Shown one piece after another: positions 39,784 through 48,070 of a stretch of DNA of 64,000 bases. The notes beneath the pieces were generated by a model. The model was given only the letters and a program-made list of their open reading frames with translations, had not been told where the DNA came from and ran no database searches. The first letter of the stretch is position 1. Each line of letters starts with the position of its first letter. The position numbers were made by a program, and so were the translations under genes. This stretch comes from Actinoallomurus iriomotensis (GTDB lineage: Bacteria; Actinomycetota; Actinomycetes; Streptosporangiales; Streptosporangiaceae): positions 620,001-684,000 of the forward strand of contig NZ_BSTJ01000004.1 of NCBI RefSeq assembly GCF_030269445.1. The letters run 5' to 3'.

Positions 39784-41120
39784 CCAGCCGGATCCTCGCG
39801 GCGCTGCTGGTCCTCACCGGCGGTCTGCTGCTCGGCGCGCTGCTGCCGCTCGGCTTCGCGATGGCGAACCAGCACGAGCACGACTACCGGACCGGCACCC
39901 TCACCATCGCGCACACGCTCGCGGCGGCGTCCGAAGAGCAGATCGCCGACCATGAGAAGTCCACCATGCTGCCCCGGACGCTGCGTGCGCTGCGCGCCGA
40001 GAACGAGGACGGCGCGCGGCTGACCGTCGCCGTGACGGACGACGACGGGCACGTCGTGGCCGGTGGGGACACCGGGCTGTACACCCCGGCGCGGGCGGCG
40101 CCGGCGCTGGCCGGCCGGACCCGCCTGACCCGGGACGGCGACCGGCTCATCGCCGCGGTGCCGGTGAACGGGCATGCCGAGGCGGTGGCCGGCGCCGTCC
40201 TGCTGTCCCGGCCGCTCGACCCGCTGCACGAGCGCGTGATGTGGCTGTGGGGCCGCCTCGCGATGGTCGCCGTGCTCGCGGTGATCGCGGCGGTCGTCCT
40301 CGCCATGACGCTCGCCCGCTGGGCCGGCCGCCCGCTGCGCGCCCTGGAGGTCGCCGCCGAGTCCCTCGGCACCGGCGACCTGACCGCGCGCGCCGACCCG
40401 CCGCGGCAGCCCGCCGAGGTACGGCGGCTCGCCGAGCGCTTCAACGTCATGGCCGCCCGCCTGGAGGGCCTCGTCGACGACCACCGCACCATGATCGCCG
40501 ACGTCTCCCACCAGCTCCGGACGCCGCTGGCCGCGTTGCGGCTGCGCATGGAACTCCTCTCTGCCGAGACCACCGACGCCACCGACTTCGACGGCGCCCT
40601 CGACGAGCTCGCCCGCCTGTCGCGGATGGTCGACGGCCTGCTCGCCGTCGCACGAGCCGAGAACGTCACCGAGACGCCGGAGCATGTGGCGATGACCCGC
40701 ATGCTGGACGAACGGGCCGAGGCATGGCGGCCGGTCGCCGCCGAGCGCGGTGTGCGCCTGTCCGTCGAGACGCGCCGCCCGGTCGCGGCCCACGCCGTCC
40801 CCGCCCACCTCGAGCAGGTGATCGACAACCTCGTCGACAACGCGCTGACCGCCACGCCGCCGGGCGGGCACGTACGGCTCGACGTCCGCCGCTCCGGCCG
40901 CCGGACGCATGTCACCGTGGCCGACGACGGCCCCGGGATGAGCGCCAAGGCCATGGCCGAGGCGTTCCGGCGCTTCCGCAGCGGCAGTCCGGCCGGTACC
41001 GGACTCGGCCTGGCGATCGTCCACCGGCTCATCACCGCCGACGGCGGAACGGTGCGGCTGTCCGACACTCCGGGCGGTGGACTCACCGTGACGCTCGACC
41101 TCCCGGCCGCGGCCCGATAA
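39780..41120 (+). CDS. Sensor histidine kinase, 446 aa
   Basis: One membrane segment at the N-terminus (ILAALLVLTGGLLLGALLPLGFAMA) and a second at about residue 160 enclose an extracytoplasmic sensor loop of about 120 residues. HAMP-like ARWAGRPLRALEVAAESLGTGDL follows. The dimerisation/H-box reads MIADVSHQLRTPLAALRLRMELL (His phosphorylated), the N-box VIDNLVDNALTATPPGG, and the G-boxes VADDGPGM and GTGLGLAIVHRLI. The signal is not evident. It is operonic with the response regulator and the His-rich protein 74 bases downstream. Confidence 0.9.
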   Translation: MTSRILAALLVLTGGLLLGALLPLGFAMANQHEHDYRTGTLTIAHTLAAASEEQIADHEKSTMLPRTLRALRAENEDGARLTVAVTDDDGHVVAGGDTGLYTPARAAPALAGRTRLTRDGDRLIAAVPVNGHAEAVAGAVLLSRPLDPLHERVMWLWGRLAMVAVLAVIAAVVLAMTLARWAGRPLRALEVAAESLGTGDLTARADPPRQPAEVRRLAERFNVMAARLEGLVDDHRTMIADVSHQLRTPLAALRLRMELLSAETTDATDFDGALDELARLSRMVDGLLAVARAENVTETPEHVAMTRMLDERAEAWRPVAAERGVRLSVETRRPVAAHAVPAHLEQVIDNLVDNALTATPPGGHVRLDVRRSGRRTHVTVADDGPGMSAKAMAEAFRRFRSGSPAGTGLGLAIVHRLITADGGTVRLSDTPGGGLTVTLDLPAAAR

Positions 41121-41194
41121 CGGTTTCCGGGGCCCGGCAACGGGAACCTGAGTCCGGAATCCGGCATCGGATCGGGAAAGGGAAGGAGCCACTC

Positions 41195-41419
41195 ATGTCA
41201 CATGACGGCGGAGGATCCGTAGGCCACCACGGCGGCTTCAGCGGAGGGCACCACCACGGCGGCGGTGCCGGCCACCACCATCACCATCACGCCGGCGACG
41301 GCGGGTTCATCCCGCCCGTGGTGAGCGGCGGGCGGACGCGCGGGGTGTCGCCCGTGGCCGGCGTCGCGCTGGTCCTGGCCCTGGTCGCCCTCGCGTTCGT
41401 CATCGCGTACGCCGGCTGA
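41195..41419 (+). CDS. Histidine/glycine-rich single-span mini-protein, 74 aa
   Basis: The first 35 residues are nearly all His, Gly and Ser (MSHDGGGSVGHHGG, then HHHGGGAGHHHHHH), about 14 histidines in total. A short linker and a C-terminal membrane helix (SPVAGVALVLALVALAFVIAYA) follow. GGAAGGA sits 9 bases before the ATG, a strong ribosome binding site. The composition suggests binding of Ni, Zn, Cu or Co at the membrane surface. It follows a two-component kinase by 74 bases and may be its accessory metal-binding or target gene. I know no named family. Confidence 0.7.
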   Translation: MSHDGGGSVGHHGGFSGGHHHGGGAGHHHHHHAGDGGFIPPVVSGGRTRGVSPVAGVALVLALVALAFVIAYAG

Positions 41420-41500
41420 CGCCCGGGGCCCGCTGCCGGTTCGCCGGCGCGGGATCTACGATGGCGCATCACCATCTTCGGGCCGGAAGGGAGCGCCGCC

Positions 41501-43171
41501 GTGGACGCGGACGTCATCGTGGTCGGAGCCGGGCTGGCAGGACTGGTCGCGGCGCACGAGCTCACCAGCCGGGGCCGGAAGGTGGCGCTGGTGGATCAGG
41601 AGAACGCCGCCAACCTCGGCGGTCAGGCCTACTGGTCCTTCGGCGGGCTGTTCCTCGTCGACTCGCCCGAGCAGCGGCGCCTGCGGATCAAGGACTCCTT
41701 CGATCTCGCGTGGAACGACTGGCAGGGCAGCGCGGGGTTCGACCGGCTGGACGACGAGGACTCCTGGGCGGTGCGCTGGGCCCGCGCGTACGTCGAGTTC
41801 GCCGCCGGGGAGAAGCGCTCCTGGCTCGCCGGCCACGGCATCGAGCTCACGCCGGCGGTCGGCTGGGCCGAGCGCGGCGACCTGCGCGCGGACGGCCACG
41901 GCAACTCCGTGCCGCGCTTCCACATCGCCTGGGGCACCGGAACCGGCGTCGTGCGGCCGTTCGTGCGCAGTGCCCTCGAGGCGGCCGACGCCGGTCTGCT
42001 GACGTTCCACCACCGTCACCGGGTCGACGAGCTCATCGTCCACGACGGCGCCGTCACCGGGGTCCGCGGCACCGTGCTCGCCGGGGACGACTCGGCGCGC
42101 GGGGTCGCCAGCAACCGCGACGCGGCGGGAACGTTCGAGCTGAGCGCGCAGGCGGTCATCGTCGCCAGCGGAGGGATCGGCGCCGACCACGACATCGTGC
42201 GGCGCTACTGGCCCGAACGCCTGGGCACCGCGCCGAAGAACATGGTCACCGGGGTGCCGGCCTACGTGGACGGGCGGATGCTGGACATCACCGCCGACGC
42301 GGGCGTGCGGCTCGTCAACCGCGACCGGATGTGGCACTACACCGAGGGAGTGCGCAACTGGGACCCCGTCTGGCCCGGCCACGGCATCCGCATCCTGCCG
42401 GGACCCTCCCCGATGTGGTTCGACGCGCTGGGCCGCCGCCTGCCCGACCCCTGCCTGCCCGGCTACGACACCCTCGGCACGCTGAAGTACCTGCGCACCA
42501 CCCCGGACATCGCCGGGTACGACCACTCGTGGTTCGTCGTCACCCAGAAGATCATCCAGAAGGAGTTCGCGCTGTCGGGGTCGGAGCAGAACCCCGACCT
42601 CACCAGCGGCGACCGCAAGGCGGTCCTCCGCGAACGTCTCTCCCGTGGAGTGCCCGGCCCGGTGGAGGCGTTCAAGCGCCGCGGCGCCGACTTCGTGGTC
42701 TCCGCGACGCTGGACGACCTGGTGACGAAGATGAACAAGCTGACCGGCGAGCCGCTGCTGGACCCGGCCGTGCTGCGTCGCCAGATCGAGGCCCGCGACC
42801 TGCAGATCGCCAACCCGTACAGCAAGGACTCCCAGATCCAGGGGATCCGCAACGCGCGCCGCTACATCGGCGACCGGCTCGGCCGCGCCGCGGCCCCGCA
42901 CCGCATCCTCGACCCGCAGGCCGGGCCGCTGATCGGCGTGAAACTCCACATCCTCACCCGCAAGACGCTCGGCGGCATCCAGACCGACCTCGACTCCCGC
43001 GCCCTCGGCCCGGACGGGCAGCCCGTGGACGGCCTGTACGCGGCCGGGGAGGTCGCCGGCTTCGGCGGCGGAGGCGTGCACGGCTACAACGCCCTGGAGG
43101 GCACCTTCCTCGGCGGCTGCCTGTTCTCCGGCCGCAAGGCGGGCCGCGCCGCCGCGGCGGCCACCGCCTGA
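41501..43171 (+). CDS. FAD-binding dehydrogenase (3-ketosteroid dehydrogenase/fumarate-reductase-like), 556 aa
   Basis: A Rossmann motif opens the protein (VIVVGAGLAGLVAAHEL), with ENAANLGGQAYWSFGGLFLV, a mid VIVASGGIGADHDI, and a C-terminal GLYAAGEVAGFGGGGVHGYNALEGTFLGGCLFSGRKAG flavin-binding end. This is the family of FAD-binding dehydrogenases related to 3-ketosteroid 1-dehydrogenase and urocanate/fumarate reductases. It has no signal peptide. The substrate cannot be told; its distance from the His-rich gene (81 bases) and its own GTG with GGAAGG suggest a separate transcript. Confidence 0.82.
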   Translation: MDADVIVVGAGLAGLVAAHELTSRGRKVALVDQENAANLGGQAYWSFGGLFLVDSPEQRRLRIKDSFDLAWNDWQGSAGFDRLDDEDSWAVRWARAYVEFAAGEKRSWLAGHGIELTPAVGWAERGDLRADGHGNSVPRFHIAWGTGTGVVRPFVRSALEAADAGLLTFHHRHRVDELIVHDGAVTGVRGTVLAGDDSARGVASNRDAAGTFELSAQAVIVASGGIGADHDIVRRYWPERLGTAPKNMVTGVPAYVDGRMLDITADAGVRLVNRDRMWHYTEGVRNWDPVWPGHGIRILPGPSPMWFDALGRRLPDPCLPGYDTLGTLKYLRTTPDIAGYDHSWFVVTQKIIQKEFALSGSEQNPDLTSGDRKAVLRERLSRGVPGPVEAFKRRGADFVVSATLDDLVTKMNKLTGEPLLDPAVLRRQIEARDLQIANPYSKDSQIQGIRNARRYIGDRLGRAAAPHRILDPQAGPLIGVKLHILTRKTLGGIQTDLDSRALGPDGQPVDGLYAAGEVAGFGGGGVHGYNALEGTFLGGCLFSGRKAGRAAAAATA

Positions 43172-43206
43172 CCCGAGGCCCGTCGCGGCCCCGACGGGCA
43201 ATGGGG

Positions 43207-44970
43207 TCATCCTCGTGACGCGGCCTCCGGCGTGCGTCCGTACCGGCGGGCGACCTCTCTCGGGGCCGCGGGCCCGCTTCCGGTGGACGGTCTTCCCTCC
43301 AGGACGACGATCCGATCCGCCTCCGGGGCCAGATGGAGGTCATGGGTGATCAGGATGGTCGTGCGGCCCGCCATGAGGCGGCGCAGCGGGGCGAGGACGC
43401 GGCGGGCGGTCGGGGCGTCCAGGCCGGTGGTCGGTTCGTCGAGGATGAGCACCGGGGCGTCCCGCAGCATCGCGCGGGCGATGGCGATCCGCTGGCGCTG
43501 TCCGCCGGACAGCAGGCGGCCCTGGCGGCCGACCGGCGTGTCGTAGCCCTCGGGCAGGGCGGTGACGAAGTCGTGGGCCTCGGCGGCGCGCGCGGCGGCG
43601 ACGATCTGCTCTTCGGTGGCGTCCGGGCGGCCGTACGCGATGTTGTCGCGCACCGATCCGGGGAAGAGCATGGTCTCCTGCTGCAGCACGGTGACGGTGT
43701 CGCGCAGGGTCGTCAGGGAGAGTTCGCGGATGTCGACGCCGTCCAGCCGGATCCGCCCGCGTTCGGGGTCGTAGAACCGCAGCAGCAGCCTGGCGATCGT
43801 GGACTTGCCCGCGCCGCTGGGGCCGGTGACGAGGACGAGTTCCTCCGGCCCGGCGCGGAAGGAGAACTCCTCCAGCGCGGGCCGGCCGCCTCCCGGATAG
43901 CGGAAGGTGACGCCGTCGAAGGCCACCCGTCCGCGGCGCGCGGCGCGGGTACGGGGCACCGGGGGGTCGGCGACCGCGGGCGGTGTCTCCATGATCTCGA
44001 TGATCCGGTCGGCGCTGGCCGCCGCCTCGGAGGCGGTCAGGCCCACGTCGCCCAGGCTCTGGAGAGGCGGGTACAGGTAGCCGAGGTAGGCCGCGAAGGC
44101 GAGCAGGCCGCCGAGCGTGACGCGGCCACGCGCGAGCTCCCAGGCGCCGAAGCCGAGGACGAGCAGGACGCACACCGTCTCGATCACCTGGACGAGCGGC
44201 TCGTACAGCGCGGACAGCCGGTTCTCCGCCATCTTCGCCTCCAGCCACGTCAGCCCCTCGCGGTGCAGACGCCGCCGCTCGGCCGGCTGCCGGTTGTACG
44301 CCTGCACGAGGGCGTGGTTGGACAGGCTCTCCTCGACGACGCTCGTCATGGCGCCGTTGCTCTCTCGCTCCCGTACCGCCGTCTCCCGGAACCGCGCGGT
44401 GAAGCGTCGCACGGCGAGCCAGAACAGCGGCGCGAGCGCGAACGAGACGAGGGCCAGGTCCCAGCGGACGTACAGCGCCGCGCCCGCGAAGAAGACCGCG
44501 CTGACGACGGAGGTGACGGTCTTGATCAGCCCGGAGGCGACGAACTGCTCGATCGCCTCGACATCGTCGGTCAGCCGCACCATCAGGTCGCCGGTCCGGC
44601 CACGGTCGAAGAAGTCGGGCGACAGCCGCTGGACGTGGGCGAAGACCGAGTCCCGCAGCCGCAGGAGGAAGCGCTCGCCCACGAGGGCGGTGAGGTAGTC
44701 GCCGCCGAAGGAGGCGACGGCGGTCAGCACCGACAGTTGCAGCCACACGAGGGCGGGCGTCCAGAACGCGGCCAGGTTCTTCGCGGCCAGCACGTGGTCG
44801 GTGATGAGGCCGAAGATCCAGATCGCGGCGGCCTCGCCGGCGGCGGCCAGGACCAGCAGCAGCGCGCCGACGACGAGCCACCGGCGGATCCCGCGCGTGT
44901 ACGGCCAGAATCGGCGGAACGCCTCCCGGGCGGAGACGCCATTCCGCGGAGCCTTCGATCGCGATTCCAT
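43207..44970 (-). CDS. ABC exporter, fused permease and ATPase (MsbA/lipid-peptide type), 587 aa
   Basis: The N-terminal half has six membrane segments (LVVGALLLVLAAAGEAAAIWIFGLI and onward). The C-terminal half is a nucleotide-binding domain with Walker A GPSGAGKST, the signature LLSGGQRQRIAIARA, Walker B VLILDEPTTGLD and a final TTILITHDLHLAPEAD. It lacks the C39 peptidase domain of bacteriocin exporters. As a half-transporter it would work as a homodimer and export a lipid, drug or peptide. The gene upstream encodes a 36-residue cationic peptide, with a hairpin between the two. Confidence 0.9.
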   Translation of the reverse strand: MESRSKAPRNGVSAREAFRRFWPYTRGIRRWLVVGALLLVLAAAGEAAAIWIFGLITDHVLAAKNLAAFWTPALVWLQLSVLTAVASFGGDYLTALVGERFLLRLRDSVFAHVQRLSPDFFDRGRTGDLMVRLTDDVEAIEQFVASGLIKTVTSVVSAVFFAGAALYVRWDLALVSFALAPLFWLAVRRFTARFRETAVRERESNGAMTSVVEESLSNHALVQAYNRQPAERRRLHREGLTWLEAKMAENRLSALYEPLVQVIETVCVLLVLGFGAWELARGRVTLGGLLAFAAYLGYLYPPLQSLGDVGLTASEAAASADRIIEIMETPPAVADPPVPRTRAARRGRVAFDGVTFRYPGGGRPALEEFSFRAGPEELVLVTGPSGAGKSTIARLLLRFYDPERGRIRLDGVDIRELSLTTLRDTVTVLQQETMLFPGSVRDNIAYGRPDATEEQIVAAARAAEAHDFVTALPEGYDTPVGRQGRLLSGGQRQRIAIARAMLRDAPVLILDEPTTGLDAPTARRVLAPLRRLMAGRTTILITHDLHLAPEADRIVVLEGRPSTGSGPAAPREVARRYGRTPEAASRG

Positions 44971-44990
44971 GTTCCCTCCCGCGACGAGAA

Positions 44991-45014
44991 GGGAGCCGGC
45001 GGTCGCCGGCTCCC
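44991..45014 (-). terminator. Stem-loop between peptide gene and ABC exporter
   Basis: GGGAGCCGGC (44991-45000) pairs perfectly with GCCGGCTCCC (45005-45014) around a GGTC loop. It lies 18 bases after the peptide stop and 20 bases before the exporter start, so it could partly terminate transcription and set peptide-to-exporter ratios. Confidence 0.6.
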
Positions 45015-45032
45015 CGTTCCCTCGTTGATTCG

Positions 45033-45143
45033 TCAGCGGGACGTCCGCTTGGCCGGCTTCTTGTGGCGCTTGGGCGCCGGCTTGCGCGGCGGCTCGACCT
45101 TGCGGTTCTTACGCGGCACGGGCAGTTTGCGGAAACTCATCAT
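45033..45143 (-). CDS. Small cationic Pro/Lys/Arg-rich peptide gene, 36 aa
   Basis: On the minus strand an ATG at 45143 (or the adjacent 45140) preceded by AAAGGA six to seven bases away opens a frame of 36 codons starting MMSFRKLPVPRKNRK and ending PAKRTSR. It has 15 Lys/Arg, 7 Pro and one Glu, net charge near +14. It is too short for normal ORF lists. It lies 62 bases upstream of an ABC exporter gene with a hairpin between. It could be a secreted peptide, a nucleic-acid-binding or ribosome-linked peptide. I know no family. Confidence 0.55.
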   Translation of the reverse strand: MMSFRKLPVPRKNRKVEPPRKPAPKRHKKPAKRTSR

Positions 45144-45527
45144 CGGGTCCTTTCAGTACCCCTTCGTCGCCTTTCGGCGCTGACAGGAATGACATTAGGA
45201 ACCGACACTGAGAATCAGCCGAGACCACGATGAGATGAGCTTTGAATCAACGTGATATCAGGCTGAGGGGGCGCGGTTTTACGGAGCCGGCGGGTCGCCG
45301 CCGCACCAGCCGGACCAGAACCGAGCGCATCGTGCCTCGCGTCGTGCAGCCGCTCCGGATTCCGGTGCGTGAGCTTGAGGTGCAGGCCGGCGATGTCATC
45401 CACCGGCGGACAGCGGAGCCCCGCGAGGAGCAGGATTTAAATCAAGCGATTGACTTACGTCGTGGTTTCGGGTTGGCTGGTCGGGTCCGGGCCTTACAGG
45501 CGGGTCTGACCCAGAGGAAGGTGCGCG
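45144..45527. other. Intergenic region with promoters, 384 bases
   Basis: This gap separates the divergent peptide/exporter transcript from the P450 operon. It contains the TetR-like palindrome at 45438-45457, AT-rich patches at 45185-45260, and TAATGT on the minus strand near 45195, a possible -10 for the peptide gene. Open frames across it (both strands, around 45215-45400) have no family resemblance and were not called. Confidence 0.4.
45438..45457. promoter_or_regulatory. TetR-like operator upstream of the P450 operon
   Basis: TAAATCAA-GCGA-TTGACTTA is an inverted repeat with 8-base arms (7 of 8 paired) around a 4-base centre. The right arm contains TTGACT, a -35-like hexamer, so a bound repressor would block the promoter of the P450 operon, which starts 70 bases downstream. 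No regulator gene is adjacent. Confidence 0.55.
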
Positions 45528-46748
45528 GTGGAACACGGCGACGGCCGGCAGGCGCTCAGCTATCCGATCCCGAGCCCGGCGGCGTTGGAGCCGCCCGTGG
45601 AGTGGGCCGACCTGCGGCGGGAGTGCCCGGCCGCCCGCGTGACGCTGCCCAGCGGTGACGAGGCGACGCTGCTCACCCGCTACGCCGACGTACGGAAGGT
45701 GCTGTCCGACCCGCGGTTCAGCCGGCGGTTGAACGCCGAGGACGCGGCCCGGATCGGCGACAGCGAATCGGGTGGAGTGTTCAACGGCGAGATCTCCGAG
45801 ACGCTCCCCCAGACGGGTGAGGAGCACCAGCGCTGGCGCCGGATGATCACCAAGTGGTTCACCGCCCGGCGGATGGCCGCGCTCCGGCCCGCCATCGAGA
45901 CGATGGCCGAGCGGCTCGTCGACGAGATGGTCGAGCACGGCCCGCCCGCGGACCTCAAAGCGAGCCTGGGCTTCCCGCTGCCGGTGTGGGTGATCTGCGA
46001 CCTGCTCGGGGTCGACGACGCGGACCGCGACCGGTTCGCGTACTGGTCCGACACCTTCCTCAACCTGACCCGCTACACGGACGAACAGGTCGCGGCGGCG
46101 CAGGCCGAGTTCGTCGAGTACATGACCGCGCATGTCACGGCCAAGCGGGCCGACCCGGGCGAGGACCTGCTCAGCGAGCTGACGACGGCCACCGACGCCC
46201 GAGGCGGCCGGATGCCGGACGCGGTCCTGGTGGCCACGGGCCAGGCACTGCTCGTCGCCGGGCACGAGACCACGGCGAACATGATCGCCAAGATGGCGGG
46301 CCTGCTGCTGGCCGACCGGCGGCGCTGGGAGCGGCTGGTGACGGACCGGTCCCTGGTGCGCTCCGCGGTGGAGGAGGTGCTGCGGTTCGACGCCAACGCC
46401 GGCATCGGCATGCCGCGCTACATCGGGGAGGAGGTCGAGCTGGCCGGCACCGTGCTCCCCGGCGGCACGACCGTGATGTGCGGCATGGCCGCGGCCAACC
46501 GGGACGAGAGCGCCTTCGACGACGCGGACCGGATGGACCTGGCCCGCAGCCCCAACCCTCATCTGGCCTTCGGCTCCGGGGCGCACTCCTGCCTGGGCCA
46601 GGCGCTGGCCCGCACCGAGCTGCAGGCGGTGCTCGACGTCCTGCTGCGCCGGCTCCCCTCCCTGCGCCTCGCCGTCCCGCCCGCGGAGCTGCGCCGGATC
46701 GAGGGGCTCGCCGTCGGGGGGCTGCGCGAGGTCCCGGTCCGATGGTGA
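45528..46748 (+). CDS. Cytochrome P450, 406 aa
   Basis: All P450 landmarks are present: I-helix AGHETT (residues 244-249), ExxR in EEVLR (283-286), and the heme loop FGSGAHSCLGQ with the thiolate ligand Cys355. Length and motifs match soluble actinobacterial class I P450s (CYP105-like). The GTG at 45528 follows AGGAAGG by six bases. It would hydroxylate a small hydrophobic substrate using electrons from the ferredoxin and reductase encoded downstream. The substrate is unknown. Confidence 0.93.
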   Translation: MEHGDGRQALSYPIPSPAALEPPVEWADLRRECPAARVTLPSGDEATLLTRYADVRKVLSDPRFSRRLNAEDAARIGDSESGGVFNGEISETLPQTGEEHQRWRRMITKWFTARRMAALRPAIETMAERLVDEMVEHGPPADLKASLGFPLPVWVICDLLGVDDADRDRFAYWSDTFLNLTRYTDEQVAAAQAEFVEYMTAHVTAKRADPGEDLLSELTTATDARGGRMPDAVLVATGQALLVAGHETTANMIAKMAGLLLADRRRWERLVTDRSLVRSAVEEVLRFDANAGIGMPRYIGEEVELAGTVLPGGTTVMCGMAAANRDESAFDDADRMDLARSPNPHLAFGSGAHSCLGQALARTELQAVLDVLLRRLPSLRLAVPPAELRRIEGLAVGGLREVPVRW

Positions 46749-48070
46749 GCGTGGCCGGCCCGTCGAGCGTGCTGGTCGTCGGCGCCTCCGCCGCCGGGCT
46801 CTGCACCGCGGAGGCGCTGCGGCGCAAGGGCTACACAGGACGCCTCACGGTCCTGGGCGACGAACCGCACCTGCCCTATGACCGGCCGCCCCTGTCCAAG
46901 CAGGTCCTCTCCGGCGCCTGGACACCGGACCGGGCGCGGCTGCGCACGGAGGACGCGCTGGCCGGACTGGACGCGGAGTTCCTCCTGGCCGACCCGGCGA
47001 TCGGCCTGGACCCGGCCACCCGTACGGTGCGGACGGCCTCCGGCCGGACGCTGCGAGGCGAGGTCGTCGTCGTGGCCACCGGCGCACGCCCCCGCGAGTT
47101 GCCCGGGCAGGCCGGCCTCGCCGGAGTGCACGTCCTGCGCACGCTCGATGACGCGCTCGCCCTGCGGGCCGGTATGGCGGGGTCGTCGAGGCTCGTGGTC
47201 GTCGGCGACGGGGTGCTCGGGGCCGAGGTCGCCGCGACCGCGCGGACGCTGGGCCTCGACGTCACCCTGACCGGTCCCCGGCCCGCCCCGATGGCGGGGA
47301 CGCTCGGCCCCCTGGTCGCGAACCTGCTCGCCGAGGTGCACGCCGAGCACGGCGTACGCCTGCGGATGGGCGGTCGCGTCGCCGCCCTGGCCGGCCAGGA
47401 CGGCACGGTGACGGGCGTTCGCCTGGAGGACGGCGAGGTGCTGCCGGCCGACATCGTCGTCGTCGCGATCGGCGCGGACCCGGCCACCGGGTGGCTCGGC
47501 GGATCCGGGCTGCCGCTGGACGACGGGCTGGTCTGCGACTCGCGCTGCCGGGCCGCGGAGGGGATCTACGCCGTCGGCGACGTGGCCCGCCGGCACGACG
47601 AGCGGCTCGGCGGCCTCGTCCGCCTGGAGAACCGGACCAATGCCGCCGAACAGGCCCGCGTAGTCGCCGCGAACATCCTCGGCGCGGACCTGTCCTACTC
47701 CCCCGTCCCCTACTTCTGGACCGACCAGTTCGCCGCCAAGCTCCAGATCCACGGCACGCTGCCCACGCATGCCGACGCCGATGTGACCGTCGTCGACGGT
47801 GACCTCGCCGGGCGCCGGTTCGTCGCCCGCTACTCCCACGCCGGACGCGTCACCGGCGTACTCGGCTGGAACATGCCCAAGCAGACCCGGCTGCGCCGCC
47901 AGGAGCTGCTCGAGACGCACACCGACCGCACTTCCCGTTCCGTGCTCACGCCCACCGCAGTCCCTGGAGGAGACGATGCCCCAGACCTTCGATCCGGCCA
48001 CCGAGCGGGCCGACCTCCCGTTCTTTCCCATGGCCCGGGCGGCGGGCTGCCCGTTCGACCCGCCTCCTGA
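46742..48070 (+). CDS. Ferredoxin reductase (FAD/NAD(P)H pyridine-nucleotide oxidoreductase type), 442 aa
   Basis: FAD site VLVVGASAAGLCTAEALRRKGY at residue 10, the internal VVVATGARPRELPG, NAD(P)H site LVVVGDGVLGAEVAATARTLGL, and GIYAVGDVARRHD define a rubredoxin/ferredoxin reductase. It feeds electrons to the ferredoxin at the end of the operon. The ATG overlaps the P450 stop by seven bases. The C-terminus runs 95 bases into the second P450; its last 40 residues (after ETHTDRTSRSVLTPTAVPGG) look like the wrong reading of P450 start sequence, so the native end may have been lost. Confidence 0.87.
   Translation: MVSVAGPSSVLVVGASAAGLCTAEALRRKGYTGRLTVLGDEPHLPYDRPPLSKQVLSGAWTPDRARLRTEDALAGLDAEFLLADPAIGLDPATRTVRTASGRTLRGEVVVVATGARPRELPGQAGLAGVHVLRTLDDALALRAGMAGSSRLVVVGDGVLGAEVAATARTLGLDVTLTGPRPAPMAGTLGPLVANLLAEVHAEHGVRLRMGGRVAALAGQDGTVTGVRLEDGEVLPADIVVVAIGADPATGWLGGSGLPLDDGLVCDSRCRAAEGIYAVGDVARRHDERLGGLVRLENRTNAAEQARVVAANILGADLSYSPVPYFWTDQFAAKLQIHGTLPTHADADVTVVDGDLAGRRFVARYSHAGRVTGVLGWNMPKQTRLRRQELLETHTDRTSRSVLTPTAVPGGDDAPDLRSGHRAGRPPVLSHGPGGGLPVRPAS

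Noticed and set aside
44970-45143. Assigning the small basic peptide as a lasso or lanthipeptide precursor
   Set aside because: No core pattern (no Cys, few Ser/Thr), no modification enzymes nearby; only the peptide-exporter layout is suggestive.
45215-45403. Small - strand frame of 62 codons (starts MDDIAGLHLKL) as a transposase remnant
   Set aside because: It has no recognisable transposase motif and lies in promoter sequence; too weak to call.
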